Positions 9,473-17,607 of a stretch of DNA of 36,752 bases are shown here, in pieces. The notes beneath the pieces are model-generated. The model was not told where the DNA came from and did not search any database. It worked only from the letters and a program-made list of their open reading frames with translations. Source of the DNA: UMGS1279 sp045577695 (GTDB taxonomy: Bacteria; Bacillota; Clostridia; Oscillospirales; Acutalibacteraceae). The stretch is from contig JAZNIW010000016.1 of NCBI GenBank assembly GCA_045577695.1, forward strand, positions 1-36,752, in the 5' to 3' direction. Both the position numbers and the translations under genes were made by a program. Numbering within the stretch: the stretch's first letter is position 1; the number at the start of each line of letters is the position of its first letter.

Positions 9473-9496
9473 GCCCATCGGCAATATCCGATGGGC
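9473..9496 (-). terminator. Intercistronic hairpin between frr and uppS
   Basis: GCCCATCGG (9473-9481) pairs perfectly with CCGATGGGC (9488-9496) around a 6-nt loop. On the minus strand it is followed by only four T, then the uppS ribosome-binding site. It is therefore better read as a weak attenuator, processing site or mRNA-stability element than as a full terminator. Confidence 0.5.
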
Positions 9497-9531
9497 AAAA
9501 AATTCAGATAATCAATAGATACAAAGACGAA

Positions 9532-10086
9532 TTAGATTTCCATAATTTCTTTTTCTTTGGCCGCGGTTAATTCGTCAGCCTCTTTACAGAACTTATCGGT
9601 CAAGTTCTGAATTTTCTTTTCGGCGTTCGCTAAATCGTCCTCAGTAATTTCGTTGTTTTTCTTTTTGGCTTTGGCTTTTTCAATCGCATCGCGACGAATA
9701 GAACGAATGGCAACCTTGGCTTCCTCACCAAATTTACGAACCTCTTTCACCAAATCGCGACGACGCTCTTCGGTCAAGGGCGGAAACAGCAAGCGAATCA
9801 CCTTGCCGTCGTTTTGTGGGTTGATGCCAATATCGGCAACTTGGATGGCCTTTTCAATATCTTTCAAGGTTGAAACATCCCAGGGTTGAATTTGCAGGGT
9901 ACGGCCTTCAGGCACCGAAACGGCGGCCATTTGTTGAACGGGAGTAGGCGTGCCGTAATAATCAACCATTACACGGTCCAAAATTGCGGGGTTGGCGCGG
10001 CCGGCGCGAACCGATTTAAACTCACGATCAAGCGCATTTAAGGATTTATCCATTTTTTCTTCGGTGCGTTGCAATAATTCTTTCAT
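9532..10086 (-). CDS. frr: Ribosome recycling factor
   Basis: Releases the post-termination ribosome together with EF-G. The 184-residue length is standard. Typical stretches are DREFKSVRAGRANPAILDRV, VDYYGTPTPVQQMA, GRTLQIQPWD and RRDLVKEVRKFGEEAKVAIR. AAGGAG precedes the ATG at good spacing. It begins 24 nt after the pyrH stop, the usual pyrH-frr pair, and is followed by a hairpin before uppS. Confidence 0.97.
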   Translation of the reverse strand: MKELLQRTEEKMDKSLNALDREFKSVRAGRANPAILDRVMVDYYGTPTPVQQMAAVSVPEGRTLQIQPWDVSTLKDIEKAIQVADIGINPQNDGKVIRLLFPPLTEERRRDLVKEVRKFGEEAKVAIRSIRRDAIEKAKAKKKNNEITEDDLANAEKKIQNLTDKFCKEADELTAAKEKEIMEI

Positions 10087-10110
10087 TGTATTAAGCTCCT
10101 TATGATATAT

Positions 10111-10824
10111 TTATTCAACAATGGTTCCGTTATGCTCACCTAAAACGGCTTTGGTGATATTTTCAGGATTTTCTAAATTAAAGACCAATATTTTAATGCC
10201 ATTATCCATACAAAGCGAGGCGGCGGTGCTGTCCATCACGTGTAGGCCTTTGCTCAACACCTCTAAATACGTGAGTTTGTCGTACTTCACGGCATCGGGA
10301 TTGGTTTTGGGGTCACAGTCATACACGCCGTCCACATTGGTGGCTTTGAAAATGACATCCGCATCAATTTCAGCCGCACGAAGTGCCGCACCGGTATCGG
10401 TAGAGAAGAAGGGGTTGCCGGTACCACAACCGAAAATCACAATACGACCTTTTTCCATATGGCGAACCGCCTTGTTTCGAATATATGGCTCGGCAATTTT
10501 AATCATTTCAATGCCGGTTTGCACCCGCACTACGGCGCCAAGTTGCTCCAATCCATCCGCCAAAGCCAAGGAATTGATAACGGTGGCCAACATACCCATA
10601 TGGTCAGCACGAGTGCGATCCATTCTACCGCTGGAACGCCCTCTCCAAAAATTCCCACCACCGACTACAATGGCAATTTCCACTCCTAAATCGTAGGTGT
10701 TTTTAATGCTTTTACAGATTTCGGTTACCTTGTCAAAATCCAATCCGAATTTTTTATCTCCGGCCAAGGCCTCACCACTTAATTTGATTAAAACACGTTT
10801 GTAAATCGGTTGCATAACCGCCAT
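10111..10824 (-). CDS. pyrH: Uridylate kinase (UMP kinase)
   Basis: Phosphorylates UMP to UDP in pyrimidine nucleotide synthesis; bacterial enzymes are hexamers of the amino-acid-kinase fold. Motifs: RVLIKLSGEALAG, IAIVVGGGNFWRGR, and DRTRADHMGMLATVINSLAL, then TGNPFFSTDTGAALRA. At 237 residues it is normal length. Two starts are possible: the ATG at 10824, only 3 nt from GGGAG, or the ATG at 10815 giving MQPIYKR with 12-nt spacing. It is the first gene after the sigma-A promoter at 10852-10880. rpsB and tsf, often upstream of pyrH, are not here. Confidence 0.96.
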   Translation of the reverse strand: MAVMQPIYKRVLIKLSGEALAGDKKFGLDFDKVTEICKSIKNTYDLGVEIAIVVGGGNFWRGRSSGRMDRTRADHMGMLATVINSLALADGLEQLGAVVRVQTGIEMIKIAEPYIRNKAVRHMEKGRIVIFGCGTGNPFFSTDTGAALRAAEIDADVIFKATNVDGVYDCDPKTNPDAVKYDKLTYLEVLSKGLHVMDSTAASLCMDNGIKILVFNLENPENITKAVLGEHNGTIVE

Positions 10825-10851
10825 TCACTCCCTAGGAAACTCTTTTTTCTT

Positions 10852-10880
10852 ATTGTACAATAAAGCCATGCGAAAGTCAA
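10852..10880 (-). promoter_or_regulatory. Sigma-A promoter of the pyrH-polC operon
   Basis: On the minus strand TTGACT (10875-10880) and TACAAT (10852-10857) are separated by exactly 17 nt. The expected start of transcription is about 20 nt upstream of the pyrH ATG. No other strong promoter was seen before the end of the operon. Confidence 0.75.
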
Positions 10881-10913
10881 TCGCAATTTTGGGAAATCGA
10901 GCCTAAAAAACAG

Positions 10914-12827
10914 CTAGTTTTTAAGCAGGGTATCCAGTTGCTTTGAAAGGGATTCCCAGACCTCCATTTTTTCTAACAATTCTGTCTCCACCTCCTGCAA
11001 ACGGGTGGTTTGTTTGGCCAATTCCTCATAGTCGCTTCCTCCCGCTTGCAAAAAGATTTTAATTTCTTCTCCCTCGGCTTCCAAATCTGCAATCTCTGTT
11101 TCCACCCGCACTAAGGCGGTGCGACACTTCGCCAAATCACTTCGCCGTTTTTTCTTATTTAAATAATCTTCTTTTCCTTTTTTTACAGGGGATTCTTCGA
11201 CAAGAACAGATACCTCTTGCTCCGTCACATTGCGCGCAGAATAAGCCAAATAATCGTCATAATTACCAACCACCGTCTCGGTTTTGTTTTGGGTCAAAAC
11301 CACAATTTTATTTGCCACGGAATTGATAAAATAACGGTCGTGCGAAACCATAAAAATGGTGCCTTGATAGTGAGAAAGCGCCTCTTCCAAGGCAGCGCGG
11401 GAATAGATATCCAAATGGTTGGTCGGCTCGTCTAAAACCAAGAAATTATCCCCCGACAAAACCAACTTGCAAAGGGCCACCCGCGCCCGCTCTCCCCCGC
11501 TTAAATGGGCGTTGACTTTAAAGACGTCGTCCCCTTTAAAGCCAAAGGCCGCCAAAGCGTTACGAAGAGTGGTATCGGTATAGGTGGGATACGTGTGCTG
11601 CAGTTCTTCCAGCGGGTGAAAGGCAGGATTAAGTCGGTCTTGAAATTGGTCAAAATATCCCATCGTCACCCCAACACCGCGACGGAAAATTTCCGGATAA
11701 TCGCCCGAAACCAGTCGTTTGAGTAGGGTAGTTTTTCCCACACCATTCGGCCCGATGAGGCAAACCTTATCCCCTTTTTGAATGGTGAAAGAGGCATTTT
11801 GATAAAGCGGCGTATCCCCGAAAAAGCAAGCATCCTTTTCCACCGTGAAAACGGTATTTCCACTTTCACTTTTGAGGGGAAAATCGATTGCCATACGGTG
11901 ATTTTCTTCTTCCGGTTTATGCATCGTTTCGACAATGCGGTCGATTTGCTTTTGCTTGCTTTCAGCCGTTTTGATATTGCGCTCGCGATTCCAGCGTTTT
12001 TGTTGTTCGATAATGCCTTCAATGCGCTTGATTTCACGACTTTTGTTTTCGTATTCGCGTTGTTCAGCCTTCTTGCGCTCGGCCTTTAACTGCTGATAGC
12101 GCGAATAATTGCCGCCGGTAAAATATATTTTTTGATTTTCAATCTCCATCGTTTTTGCCGTCACCTTATCTAAAAAATAACGGTCGTGCGAAATCATCAT
12201 TACAGCACCGCTGTAGGTAGATAAAAAATCCTCCAGCCATAACACCGATTCAATATCTAAATGGTTGGTTGGCTCGTCAAGTAAAATGAAATCGTTTTCA
12301 CACAGGAGCAATTTTGCTAACCCAATTTTCGAACGTTGCCCCCCACTGAAAGACGAAACCGTCAGGTTCATTTCTTCCTTGCTGAATCCCAAGCCCGACA
12401 AGACAGCCTCCGTGCGGCGGCGATAGGTCAGGCCGCCCTCCTTTTGAAAACATTCCAGCCGCTCGGTTTGGCGCTCAATCAACGAAGGATCACTCTGTAC
12501 CAGCAACGCGGCATTAATTTCTTCCAGTTCCCGCTCCCATTGTTGCAAATGAGAAAAGACCTGCAAGGTTTCCTCATAAGCAGTGCGTTGCTCGCTGCCG
12601 CACACGTGTTGCTCTAAATAGCCAATCTTTAAATGGGCGGCACGCACCACCTCGCCGGCAGATGGCAAGATTTGTCCCAAAAGGATTTTAAACAGGGTGG
12701 TTTTTCCCGCCCCGTTAGCACCAATAAGGCCGATTTTATCCCCTTTTTCGACCGAAAAAGCGACGTTTTGAAACAAGGTGCGGTCGGCAAATTCTTGCGC
12801 AAGTCCGCTGACAGAAAGAATGGACAT
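10914..12827 (-). CDS. ABC-F family ATPase (ribosome-associated, YdiF/Uup-like)
   Basis: A soluble protein with two ABC ATPase cassettes and no membrane domain, the mark of ABC-F proteins that act on the ribosome E site (translation factors or antibiotic protection). First cassette: GANGAGKTT Walker A, FSGGQRSKI signature, LLDEPTNHLD Walker B. Second cassette: GPNGVGKTT, LSGGERARVAL, VLDEPTNHLD. A Lys/Glu-rich linker of about residues 240-320 (P-site tRNA interaction motif in the family) separates them. A C-terminal coiled coil covers about the last 80 residues. The 637-residue length is typical. AAGGAG precedes the ATG. I cannot tell a housekeeping from a resistance role. Confidence 0.92.
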   Translation of the reverse strand: MSILSVSGLAQEFADRTLFQNVAFSVEKGDKIGLIGANGAGKTTLFKILLGQILPSAGEVVRAAHLKIGYLEQHVCGSEQRTAYEETLQVFSHLQQWERELEEINAALLVQSDPSLIERQTERLECFQKEGGLTYRRRTEAVLSGLGFSKEEMNLTVSSFSGGQRSKIGLAKLLLCENDFILLDEPTNHLDIESVLWLEDFLSTYSGAVMMISHDRYFLDKVTAKTMEIENQKIYFTGGNYSRYQQLKAERKKAEQREYENKSREIKRIEGIIEQQKRWNRERNIKTAESKQKQIDRIVETMHKPEEENHRMAIDFPLKSESGNTVFTVEKDACFFGDTPLYQNASFTIQKGDKVCLIGPNGVGKTTLLKRLVSGDYPEIFRRGVGVTMGYFDQFQDRLNPAFHPLEELQHTYPTYTDTTLRNALAAFGFKGDDVFKVNAHLSGGERARVALCKLVLSGDNFLVLDEPTNHLDIYSRAALEEALSHYQGTIFMVSHDRYFINSVANKIVVLTQNKTETVVGNYDDYLAYSARNVTEQEVSVLVEESPVKKGKEDYLNKKKRRSDLAKCRTALVRVETEIADLEAEGEEIKIFLQAGGSDYEELAKQTTRLQEVETELLEKMEVWESLSKQLDTLLKN

Positions 12828-12846
12828 AAATACTCCTTAATAGACA

Positions 12847-12860
12847 ATTTTGATCAAAAT
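12847..12860. promoter_or_regulatory. Perfect 14-bp palindrome, candidate operator in the ABC-F leader
   Basis: ATTTTGATCAAAAT is a perfect palindrome between the -10 box of the ABC-F promoter and its ribosome-binding site, just downstream of the expected +1. Its symmetry and place fit a dimeric repressor site. It is AT-rich, so chance is possible. Confidence 0.35.
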
Positions 12861-12869
12861 ACTTTTTCT

Positions 12870-12897
12870 ATTCTATCATAATTTAAAAAGTTTGCAA
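12870..12897 (-). promoter_or_regulatory. Promoter of the ABC-F gene
   Basis: On the minus strand TTGCAA (12892-12897) and TAGAAT (12870-12875) are 16 nt apart, about 45 nt before the ABC-F ATG. The -35 overlaps a 7-bp inverted repeat GCAAGAT-T-ATCTTGC (12894-12908). That repeat lies between the two divergent promoters. Confidence 0.5.
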
Positions 12898-12926
12898 GAT
12901 TATCTTGCTTTTTTCGCCCTAAATAC

Positions 12927-12955
12927 TTGTAAAATATAAGCGAAATTGTTATACT
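12927..12955 (+). promoter_or_regulatory. Promoter of metG-tatD
   Basis: TTGTAA (12927-12932), a 17-nt spacer and TATACT (12950-12955). The start site would be near 12962. The short leader contains a small ATGTTT/AAACAT hairpin just upstream of the ribosome-binding site. No T-box leader fits in this space. Confidence 0.55.
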
Positions 12956-13003
12956 AAAAGAAATATGTTTATTTTACCAAACATTTGGAGGGTTTTGTTT
13001 CAA

Positions 13004-14935
13004 ATGGAAAAGAAAAAGTTTTATTTAACTACCGCCATCGCCTACACATCCAGCAAGCCACACATCGGCAATACCTACGACATTGTTTTGGCCGATATGA
13101 TCGCCCGCTATAAACGGATGAACGGCTATGATGTGTTTTTTCAAACCGGATCAGACGAACACGGCCAAAAAATCGGCGAAAAAGCGGCCGAAAAGGGCGT
13201 AACGCCGAAAGAATACGTTGACCAAGTCTCGGCCGAAATCAAAGCGGTTTGGGACAGTATGAATGTTACTTACGATAAGTTTATTCGCACCACCGATGCC
13301 GACCACGAAGAAGCGGTGAAAAAGATTTTTACCAAACTGTATGAGCAGGGCGATATTTATAAAAGCCAATACGAGGGTAAATATTGCGTTCCTTGTGAAT
13401 CCTTCTTCACCCCCTCCCAATTGGTGGATGGCAAGTGTCCCGACTGCGGCCGTGAGGTCATCGATTCGAAGGAAGAATCTTACTTTTTAAAACTTTCCAA
13501 ATACGGCGATAAGTTGATGGAATATTACGAGCAAAATCCCGACTTCATTAAGCCGGATTCGCGCCGCAACGAAATGATTAACAACTTTTTAAAACCCGGT
13601 CTTTCCGACCTTTGCGTATCACGCAGTTCCTTCAAATGGGGTGTTCCGGTTGAGTTTGATCCCGGCCACGTCATTTATGTTTGGATCGACGCTCTTTCCA
13701 ATTATATTACCGGTATTGGCTACCACCCCGATGGCAGCAGCGAACAGTATAAAAAACTATGGCCGGCCGATTTGCACGTCATTGGCAAGGACATTGTTCG
13801 TTTCCATACCATCTATTGGCCGATTATTTTAATGGCCTTGGGCGAGCCGCTTCCTAAGCAGGTACTCGGTCACCCGTGGATTTTATTCAGCGACGATAAA
13901 ATGAGCAAATCCAAGGGCAATGTGATTTATGCCGACGAATTGGCCGCGCGGTTTGGTACCGATGCCGTTCGTTACTATCTGCTGAGCGAAGTACCCTTTG
14001 CACAGGATGGCAACATTACCAACGAGGCCTTTATTGCCAAATACAACACCGACTTAGCCAACACACTGGGCAACCTAGTTAACCGCAGTATTGCTATGAC
14101 CAATAAATACTTTGGCGGCACCGTTGCCAAGAAGGATTTGGTAGAGCCCTTTGACACCGATTTGGTGGCCACCGCCAATGAGACCATTGCCCACTGGAAG
14201 AACCGGATGGAAATCTACCACAACGCCGAAGCCGTGAGCGAAATTATGAACCTGGCCAAGCGTTGCAACAAATATATTGACGAAACGGCACCGTGGGTTT
14301 TGGCCAAGGACGAAGCCGAAAAAGACCGTTTGGAAGGCGTTTTGTACAATCTGTTGGAGTGCATTCGTCTACTGAGTATTTTGCTCTACCCCGTCATCCC
14401 TTCTACCTGCGAAGAAATGCGCAAACAGTTGGGATTGGCCGAAACAATCGAACTGGAAGATTTGACCTTTGGGTTGACCGCCTCCTTTGCCGTCAACTCA
14501 CCGGTGGCCCTTTTTGCCCGCATTGATACCGAAAAAGTTTTGACAGAAATGGCCAAAGAAAATAAAAAGCAAACAACCGAAGCCAAGGCCGACAATATCG
14601 TTACCTTGGAAGAAATCGGCATAAACGATTTTGCGAAGGTGGCTCTTCGTGCCGCCAAAATCACCGCAGCCGAACCGATTAAAAAGGCAAAAAAACTTTT
14701 AAAACTCACTTTAGATGATGGCAGCGGCACCCCCCGCACCGTCGCCTCTGGTATTGCCCCTTGGTATCAACCGCAAGATCTTATCGGTAAAACTGTAATC
14801 GTGGTTGCCAACCTCAAATCTGCCAAACTTTGCGGTGTGGAAAGCAGTGGTATGATTTTAGCCGCCGATGTAGGGGAAAACAACGTCAAGGTAATCTTTT
14901 TGGAAGATGTACCGGCCGGTGCTGTGATTCGATAA
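13004..14935 (+). CDS. metG: Methionyl-tRNA synthetase with C-terminal tRNA-binding domain
   Basis: Charges tRNA-Met in the cytoplasm. The HIGH-type motif is in KPHIGNTYD (about residue 20). The zinc knuckle is CVPCES...KCPDCGR, and DDKMSKSKGN (near residue 300) is the KMSKS loop. The C-terminal ~110 residues (IGINDFAKVALRAAKI to the end) form an OB-fold tRNA-binding domain like EMAPII/Trbp111. I start at the ATG at 13004 (643 residues, MEKKKFYLTT), with GGAGGG 11 nt upstream. The in-frame ATG at 12965 would be almost at the transcription start and adds 13 unconserved residues. It is cotranscribed with tatD, a frequent pairing in Firmicutes. Confidence 0.96.
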   Translation: MEKKKFYLTTAIAYTSSKPHIGNTYDIVLADMIARYKRMNGYDVFFQTGSDEHGQKIGEKAAEKGVTPKEYVDQVSAEIKAVWDSMNVTYDKFIRTTDADHEEAVKKIFTKLYEQGDIYKSQYEGKYCVPCESFFTPSQLVDGKCPDCGREVIDSKEESYFLKLSKYGDKLMEYYEQNPDFIKPDSRRNEMINNFLKPGLSDLCVSRSSFKWGVPVEFDPGHVIYVWIDALSNYITGIGYHPDGSSEQYKKLWPADLHVIGKDIVRFHTIYWPIILMALGEPLPKQVLGHPWILFSDDKMSKSKGNVIYADELAARFGTDAVRYYLLSEVPFAQDGNITNEAFIAKYNTDLANTLGNLVNRSIAMTNKYFGGTVAKKDLVEPFDTDLVATANETIAHWKNRMEIYHNAEAVSEIMNLAKRCNKYIDETAPWVLAKDEAEKDRLEGVLYNLLECIRLLSILLYPVIPSTCEEMRKQLGLAETIELEDLTFGLTASFAVNSPVALFARIDTEKVLTEMAKENKKQTTEAKADNIVTLEEIGINDFAKVALRAAKITAAEPIKKAKKLLKLTLDDGSGTPRTVASGIAPWYQPQDLIGKTVIVVANLKSAKLCGVESSGMILAADVGENNVKVIFLEDVPAGAVIR

Positions 14936-14936
14936 A

Positions 14937-15740
14937 ATGAGTGTAAAAAAAATGGATTCCTTCCCTTTAAATGTTCACCCCATTTTCGATTCCCACGCCC
15001 ATTACGACGACCGCGCCTTTGAAAACGACCTTGCGACCGTGATGACAACAATGCAAAAAAATGGTGTAGTGGGAATTATCAACAACGGGGTCAACTACAC
15101 CTCCTCGGCAACCTGTCTAACGTTGGCCGAACAATACGAAATCTGCTATGCCGCCGTTGGTGTACACCCTGAGGATTTATACCAAGGAGAAGAATTTTCT
15201 CCCAATAAGCTCTCCTCGATGATTTCACATCCGAAAGTGGTTGCCATTGGCGAAATCGGATTGGATTATCATTGGAACACTTTTTCCGCCGATGTACAGA
15301 AAAAATGGTTTTGGGACCAAATTCTCTTCGCCAAAGAGGTAAATTTACCGATTATTGTGCACGACCGCGAAGCTCACGGCGACACCCTTGATATCTTAAA
15401 AAAAAGCAAACCAAAAGGGGTGGTGCACTGTTTTTCGGGCAGCGCGGAAATGGCGCGCGAAATCATAAAACTCGGTATGTACATAGGCATTGGCGGTGTG
15501 GTTACCTTTAAAAATGCCCGCAAAACGGTTGAAGTGGTGGAAGCATTACCGCTTGACCGATTATTGCTCGAAACCGATGCCCCCTACCTTTCGCCCGAAC
15601 CATATCGTGGCAAACGCTGCCAAAGCGACTATATCTCTTTTACCGCCGCAAGAATAGCAGCCATCAAGGGCCTTTCGGTAGAAGAAGTTCTGGCGGCTTC
15701 GTTGGAAAACACAAAACGACTATTTCCCAAAATCCAATAG
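14937..15740 (+). CDS. TatD-family metal-dependent hydrolase (DNase-like)
   Basis: A TIM-barrel amidohydrolase-superfamily protein of 267 residues, related to TatD/YabD, which have 3'-5' exonuclease or DNase activity. Metal ligands are visible in FDSHAHYDD, VAIGEIGLDYHW, IIVHDREAHGD, VVHCFSG and LLETDAPYLSP. The C-terminal EPYRGKRCQSDY is typical of the family. The ATG is one base after the metG stop and has no clear Shine-Dalgarno, so translation is probably coupled. A second in-frame ATG at 14952 is possible. An intrinsic terminator follows 50 nt after the stop. Confidence 0.92.
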   Translation: MSVKKMDSFPLNVHPIFDSHAHYDDRAFENDLATVMTTMQKNGVVGIINNGVNYTSSATCLTLAEQYEICYAAVGVHPEDLYQGEEFSPNKLSSMISHPKVVAIGEIGLDYHWNTFSADVQKKWFWDQILFAKEVNLPIIVHDREAHGDTLDILKKSKPKGVVHCFSGSAEMAREIIKLGMYIGIGGVVTFKNARKTVEVVEALPLDRLLLETDAPYLSPEPYRGKRCQSDYISFTAARIAAIKGLSVEEVLAASLENTKRLFPKIQ

Positions 15741-15790
15741 CCCATCCCGATACATATTTTTCAATTCACAACACATACTGTAAGAAGGAG

Positions 15791-15829
15791 GAGTTTAAGG
15801 AATTCGAAGGATTCTTTGAGCTCTTTTTT
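15791..15829 (+). terminator. Intrinsic terminator of metG-tatD
   Basis: GAGTTTAAGGAAT (15791-15803) pairs with ATTCTTTGAGCTC (15811-15823) over 13 positions, counting G-U pairs. The loop is 7 nt and six T (15824-15829) follow. The purine-rich 5' arm looks like a Shine-Dalgarno sequence but is part of this stem. Confidence 0.75.
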
Positions 15830-15849
15830 CGATGGAAAGGAGTATGACT

Positions 15850-16848
15850 ATGCGCAAAAATAAAAAGTGGATTGGGCTGGGGCTACTTGCCACGGCAGCA
15901 ACCATTTCGGCCGCTTATATTGCCACCTCAAAAACCTTGATGAAAATAGCTTTAGAGCGCGATGAACCAAAATTTAAAGGCAAATCACACACCCTCCTTT
16001 CGGGTAACGACGATTTTATAAAAGCTTTTGAAAAAATGACAGAAGCATCAAAAGAACTTCGAAAAAAAACTTTCGAAACGGTAGAAATCACCGGTCACGA
16101 TGGCGTGAGACTAGTAGGCCATTACTACGCCGCGTCGCATCCCAAACGATTGATTATCGCAATGCACGGTTGGCGCTCCTCCTGGTCAAAAGATTTCGGC
16201 ATTGCCTCCTCCTTTTGGCACGCCCAAGACTGCTCTGTGCTCTATGCTGAACAACGTGGACAAGGAGAAAGTGGCGGGGATTATATGGGATTCGGCTTGT
16301 TGGAGCGATACGATTGTTTGGATTGGGTAAACTGGGCCCACGAAAAAACAAAGGGAGAACTTCCCCTGTATTTAGGCGGCGTTTCGATGGGAGCTACCAC
16401 CGTCTTGATGACGGCCGGATTCGACCTGCCCAATACGGTTTGCGGCATTATGGCCGACTGCGGATTCACCTCACCGCACGCAATTTTCAAGCACGTTATT
16501 CAAAACAATCTACACCTGCCCTATGGGCCATACAAAGCCGCTGCGCGTGATTTTTATCGCAAAAAAATGCAAATCACTTCGGATTCCTATTCCTGTACCG
16601 ACGCGCTCAAACAATGCAAAGTTCCCGTGTTATTTATACACGGAACCGACGATAAATTTGTACCGATTGAAATGACTTATGAAAATTACCGCGCCTGCGC
16701 CTCCCCGAAACGATTGTTGATTGTACCGGGCGCTGCACACGGAATGAGTTATCTGGTGGATACACCGCTATACCAAGCCACCGTCAAACAGTTCTGGGAT
16801 GAAACCTCCCTTTCTTTTTTTGATGAAAACAACCCACGTGTTTCGTAA
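15850..16848 (+). CDS. Membrane-anchored alpha/beta hydrolase
   Basis: A serine hydrolase of the alpha/beta fold (S9/DUF-type esterase-peptidase group). A hydrophobic N-terminal segment (about residues 7-25, IGLGLLATAATISAAYIA) suggests a signal anchor with the enzyme outside the cell. The nucleophile elbow is GGVSMGA (Ser about 179). The acid is in IHGTDDKFVP (about 267) and the His in PGAAHGMSY (about 297). The oxyanion loop is MHGWRSS. I chose the ATG at 15850 (332 residues), 7 nt from AAGGAG; ATGs at 15832 and 15844 lie before or too near it. It follows the tatD terminator with no clear promoter of its own. The substrate is unknown. Confidence 0.85.
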   Translation: MRKNKKWIGLGLLATAATISAAYIATSKTLMKIALERDEPKFKGKSHTLLSGNDDFIKAFEKMTEASKELRKKTFETVEITGHDGVRLVGHYYAASHPKRLIIAMHGWRSSWSKDFGIASSFWHAQDCSVLYAEQRGQGESGGDYMGFGLLERYDCLDWVNWAHEKTKGELPLYLGGVSMGATTVLMTAGFDLPNTVCGIMADCGFTSPHAIFKHVIQNNLHLPYGPYKAAARDFYRKKMQITSDSYSCTDALKQCKVPVLFIHGTDDKFVPIEMTYENYRACASPKRLLIVPGAAHGMSYLVDTPLYQATVKQFWDETSLSFFDENNPRVS

Positions 16849-16863
16849 AACACGTGGGTTTCC
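16831..16863 (+). terminator. Hairpin spanning the hydrolase stop codon
   Basis: AACCCACGTGTTT (16831-16843) pairs perfectly with AAACACGTGGGTT (16848-16860) around a 4-nt loop. The TAA stop (16846-16848) sits at the loop. The T tract afterwards is short (TTT then CC), so it may act more as a 3'-end stabiliser than a strong terminator. Confidence 0.6.
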
Positions 16864-16932
16864 AACTTTTGTGATGCTCTTTTGGGGATATTGAAAAGCA
16901 TTTTTGGATAAACTGTCTACGAGGTGAAGTGT

Positions 16933-17607
16933 ATGTCCGACGAAAAGATTTTGGAACTGAAAAACATTACCAAATCCTACTCCCTGGGAAAGGAAATCTT
17001 GCCGGCTTTGCGGGATATTAACCTAACCGTAAAACAAGGAGAGTTTGTTGCTGTTACCGGTGCCTCCGGCTCCGGTAAATCCACCTTGATGAATATTTTG
17101 GGTTTTTTAGATGTACCGGATAGCGGGCAATATCTTTTTCGTGGGGAAAAGCACACGCATTATTCCAAACGGCAACTCGCTCGCATTCGCGGTCGCCAGA
17201 TTGGTTTTGTTTTTCAAAGCTTCCATCTGCTTTCCACCTTAACCGCCCTACAAAATGTAGAACTGCCACTGATATACAATCGTATCCCAAACCAAAAGCG
17301 ATATTCTTTGGCGCTCTCGGCTTTACAAAAGGTAGGTCTACAAGACCGTATTTTTCATAAACCCAATCAGTTATCGGGTGGGCAAAAACAAAGAGTGGCC
17401 ATTGCCCGCGCCATTGCGCTTTCGCCCCCCTTATTGCTTGCCGATGAGCCAACCGGAAACCTAGACCCCCGTTCCGGCGAAGAAATCCTACAACATTTAT
17501 TACAACTCAACCGCGAGGGAACCACGATTGTGATGATAACGCACGACCGCCATCTGGCCGAACGAACCGGGCGAAAAATCCATATTTCAAACGGAATGAT
17601 CGATTAG
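16933..17607 (+). CDS. ABC transporter ATP-binding protein (LolD/MacB/FtsE-like), no permease nearby
   Basis: A single ABC ATPase of 224 residues. Walker A is GASGSGKST. The Q-loop region is IGFVFQSFHLLSTLTALQNV, the signature is LSGGQKQRVAIARAIA, Walker B is LLLADEPTGNLD, and the switch is MITHDRHLAERTGR. The sequence type belongs to the LolD/MacB/SalX group, which usually pairs with an FtsX-like permease for export of peptides or lipoproteins. No permease lies next to it. Upstream is the hydrolase and its hairpin; downstream the convergent deacetylase overlaps its stop. The ATG at 16933 follows GAGGTG by about 6 nt; a GTG at 16924 is in frame but precedes a usable spacing. Confidence 0.88.
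   Translation: MSDEKILELKNITKSYSLGKEILPALRDINLTVKQGEFVAVTGASGSGKSTLMNILGFLDVPDSGQYLFRGEKHTHYSKRQLARIRGRQIGFVFQSFHLLSTLTALQNVELPLIYNRIPNQKRYSLALSALQKVGLQDRIFHKPNQLSGGQKQRVAIARAIALSPPLLLADEPTGNLDPRSGEEILQHLLQLNREGTTIVMITHDRHLAERTGRKIHISNGMID

Noticed and set aside
9454..9498. Longer uppS start at 9498
   Set aside because: It would begin inside the intergenic hairpin and put the good ribosome-binding site within the coding sequence.
12955..13003. T-box leader in front of metG
   Set aside because: The distance from the predicted promoter to the start codon is only about 40 nt, far too short for a T-box.
15784..15793. Strong Shine-Dalgarno-like AAGGAGGAG with no start codon after it
   Set aside because: It is the 5' arm of the tatD terminator, whose complementary arm and T run follow at 15811-15829.
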